From the NCBI GenBank assembly GCA_026713745.1, contig JAPONU010000380.1, positions 1-6,795 on the forward strand: 6,795 nucleotides of DNA, given 5' to 3'. This DNA comes from a bacterium. GTDB taxonomy: Bacteria; Actinomycetota; Acidimicrobiia; Acidimicrobiales; CATQHL01. Each line of letters starts with the position of its first letter. Position 1 is the stretch's first letter. This document shows, in pieces, positions 6,040 to 6,795 of the stretch. The notes under the pieces are model-generated. The model saw nothing but the letters and a program-made list of their open reading frames with translations, searched no databases and had not been told where the DNA came from. The translations under genes and the position numbers were made by a program.

Positions 6040-6204
6040 TCAGGGGCCGAACGCAGCTACCGGCACGACGGCCACGCCGTCGGTCTCGTAGGCGATCCGC
6101 AGGCCGGTGTGCTCGCCGGGGGCGTTGACTCCGAACACGGTGACCAGCTTGGACGGAGGCCGCCGGCCCGCCTCCCGCGCCCGCTTCGCAAGCAGCTCAC
6201 ACCA
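6040..6204 (-). pseudogene. Possible C-terminal relic of a DUF4143-type ATPase
   Basis: Read on the minus strand, the frame gives CELLAKRAREAGRRPPSKL, then VTVFGVNAPG, and ends AYETDGVAVVPVAAFGP at a stop. That ending resembles the usual C-terminus of AAA_14/DUF4143 ATPases (a strand, a Y/DG turn, then VxVVP-x-x-x-LGP). The codon choice is GC-rich like the real genes, unlike the AT-rich DNA upstream of it. No N-terminal or Walker region precedes it: the frame meets a stop near 6250, at the inverted repeat. I read it as the tail of a deleted gene, but the match is from memory of the family and short; it could be an unrelated open frame. Confidence 0.35.
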
Positions 6205-6213
6205 GGATGATGC

Positions 6214-6249
6214 CCCAATATATTGGGTGGCGACCACCCATAATATTGG
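6214..6249. repeat. Strong AT-cored inverted repeat
   Basis: CCAATATATTGGGTGG (6215-6230) and CCACCCATAATATTGG (6234-6249) are inverted copies matching at 14 of 16 positions around CGA. Inside the left arm, CCCAATATATTGGG (6214-6227) is itself a perfect 14-base palindrome. There is no T-run, so an intrinsic terminator is unlikely. A binding site, an element end or a cruciform-forming sequence are the options. It sits at the upstream edge of the possible ATPase relic. Confidence 0.7.
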
Positions 6250-6324
6250 CTACCACCTGCTCGTGATGGACTGCAAGGCTTGCTGGGCAACGACGGCCCG
6301 CGGGACCGAACATCGATATCTGGA

Positions 6325-6395
6325 GTCCAGAATAGCCACCAAATGGAGTTTGAACTCTCCGTAACATGAAGTCTACAATATCCGACAAATGGCGT
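6325..6395 (+). repeat. Two diverged 25-bp direct repeats, 46 bp apart
   Basis: Positions 6325-6349 and 6371-6395 agree at 19 of 25 bases. The shared core is AATANCCNNCAAATGG, preceded by GTC and followed by GT. The second copy covers the predicted -10 box, so the pair could be binding sites for a regulator of the ATPase; it could also be an old duplication. Confidence 0.5.
6350..6379 (+). promoter_or_regulatory. Likely promoter for the ATPase gene
   Basis: TTGAAC (6350-6355), an 18-base spacer and TACAAT (6374-6379) form a reasonable housekeeping-type promoter. The start of transcription would be near 6386, about 87 bases before the GTG. A small inverted repeat, GAGTT-TG-AACTC (6346-6357), overlaps the -35 box. 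Confidence 0.45.
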
Positions 6396-6472
6396 CTAGC
6401 TCCGTCGGGCGTGTGCACTCGGGTAGAGCGGGAGCGCATTGAGCCGACACGGAAAGCTCCAAAACGAGGAAC

Positions 6473-6795
6473 GTGCAAGACAACACCGGTTACCTGGCTC
6501 GTGTGGTTGACAACGAGGTTACTGAGGCGCTCGCCTCGGCACCTGCTGTTCTCATCGAAGGCCCGCGTGGCTGCGGCAAGACCTGGACAGGTCGGAAGTT
6601 CGCCGCCAGCGAGGTGGTGCTGGACGAGAGTGAGGCTCTTCGCATCGCCGCCGAAGTAGATCCGGCCTCCATTCTCGAGGGGCCCGAGCCGCGGCTACTC
6701 GATGAATGGCAACTCGTGCGCGGCATATGGAATCAGATGCGCCACGCCTGCGACCAGCGAGGCGGGTTCGGACACTTCCTACTCACGGGATCGCA
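6473..6795 (+). CDS. AAA_14/DUF4143-type P-loop ATPase, N-terminal part
   Basis: First 107 codons of an ATP-binding protein of the AAA_14 plus DUF4143 family; the rest is beyond the window. After a lead-in YLARVVDNEV (7-16) come Walker A GPRGCGKT (30-37), a strand VVLDES (48-53), the Walker B region PRLLDEWQ (73-80, D77-E78), and the sensor strand FLLTGS (102-107). All nucleotide-binding residues are present. Full members run about 400 residues with a C-terminal DUF4143 domain; their cellular role is poorly defined, and they are often scattered singly in accessory DNA. The GTG at 6473 is the only start between the in-frame stop at 6440-6442 and the conserved lead-in; GAGGA lies only two bases before it, an unusually short gap. 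The next GTG in frame, ten codons on, would cut into the conserved part. Confidence 0.88.
   Translation, partial: MQDNTGYLARVVDNEVTEALASAPAVLIEGPRGCGKTWTGRKFAASEVVLDESEALRIAAEVDPASILEGPEPRLLDEWQLVRGIWNQMRHACDQRGGFGHFLLTGS

Larger units (their letters stand above)
5864..6472. other. Gene-poor stretch between the CBS gene and the ATPase
   Basis: No complete gene is convincing in these 609 bases. The first part (5864-6039) is GC-rich with a short tandem duplication. Positions 6040-6204 may hold an ATPase relic on the minus strand. From about 6214 the base composition turns AT-richer than anywhere except the hicA promoter, and there lie an inverted repeat, two diverged direct repeats and a likely promoter. 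The mixture looks like a recombination or insertion junction. No tRNA, CRISPR or complete insertion sequence is seen. Confidence 0.6.

Noticed and set aside
6197..6478. A 93-codon minus-strand frame in the AT-rich region
   Set aside because: It crosses the inverted repeat, the direct repeats and the likely promoter, and its product shows no recognisable pattern.

Overview
The window is GC-rich DNA with dense, short-gapped genes, several GTG starts and one gene that appears to be leaderless. This suggests a high-GC actinobacterium, possibly a member of the Acidimicrobiia known mainly from environmental genomes. The taxon is inferred from style and gene families; no marker gene is present.

Layout. 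At the left, a minus-strand cluster reads hicA-hicB (toxin-antitoxin), then a short-chain dehydrogenase that runs off the left edge. An AT-rich divergent promoter region (about 1296-1354) separates it from a plus-strand Gfo/Idh/MocA oxidoreductase, whose start overlaps a five-codon leader ORF. A convergent gap holds copy 1 of a dispersed repeat and a hairpin. Next come a minus-strand TauE/SafE-type membrane protein and a divergent plus-strand carotenoid-cleavage-type oxygenase with all four iron-binding histidines. Copy 2 of the repeat follows. It is followed by a tight two-gene unit: an unrecognised 80-residue protein and a two-CBS-domain protein. The last part (5864-6472) is a 609-base gene-poor stretch with AT-rich patches, a possible relic of a DUF4143-type ATPase on the minus strand, a strong 35-base inverted repeat, a pair of diverged direct repeats and a likely promoter. 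That promoter leads into the intact 5' end of an AAA_14/DUF4143-type ATPase, cut off by the right edge.

Working together. The hicA-hicB overlap and the one-base gap between the small ORF and the CBS gene point to co-translation. The two oxidoreductases and the carotenoid oxygenase are metabolic genes with no sequence-level proof of a shared pathway. No convincing novel defence or large multi-gene system is visible. The most promising leads are the HicB that lacks its DNA-binding end, the small-protein/CBS pair, and the repeat-rich junction in front of the ATPase.
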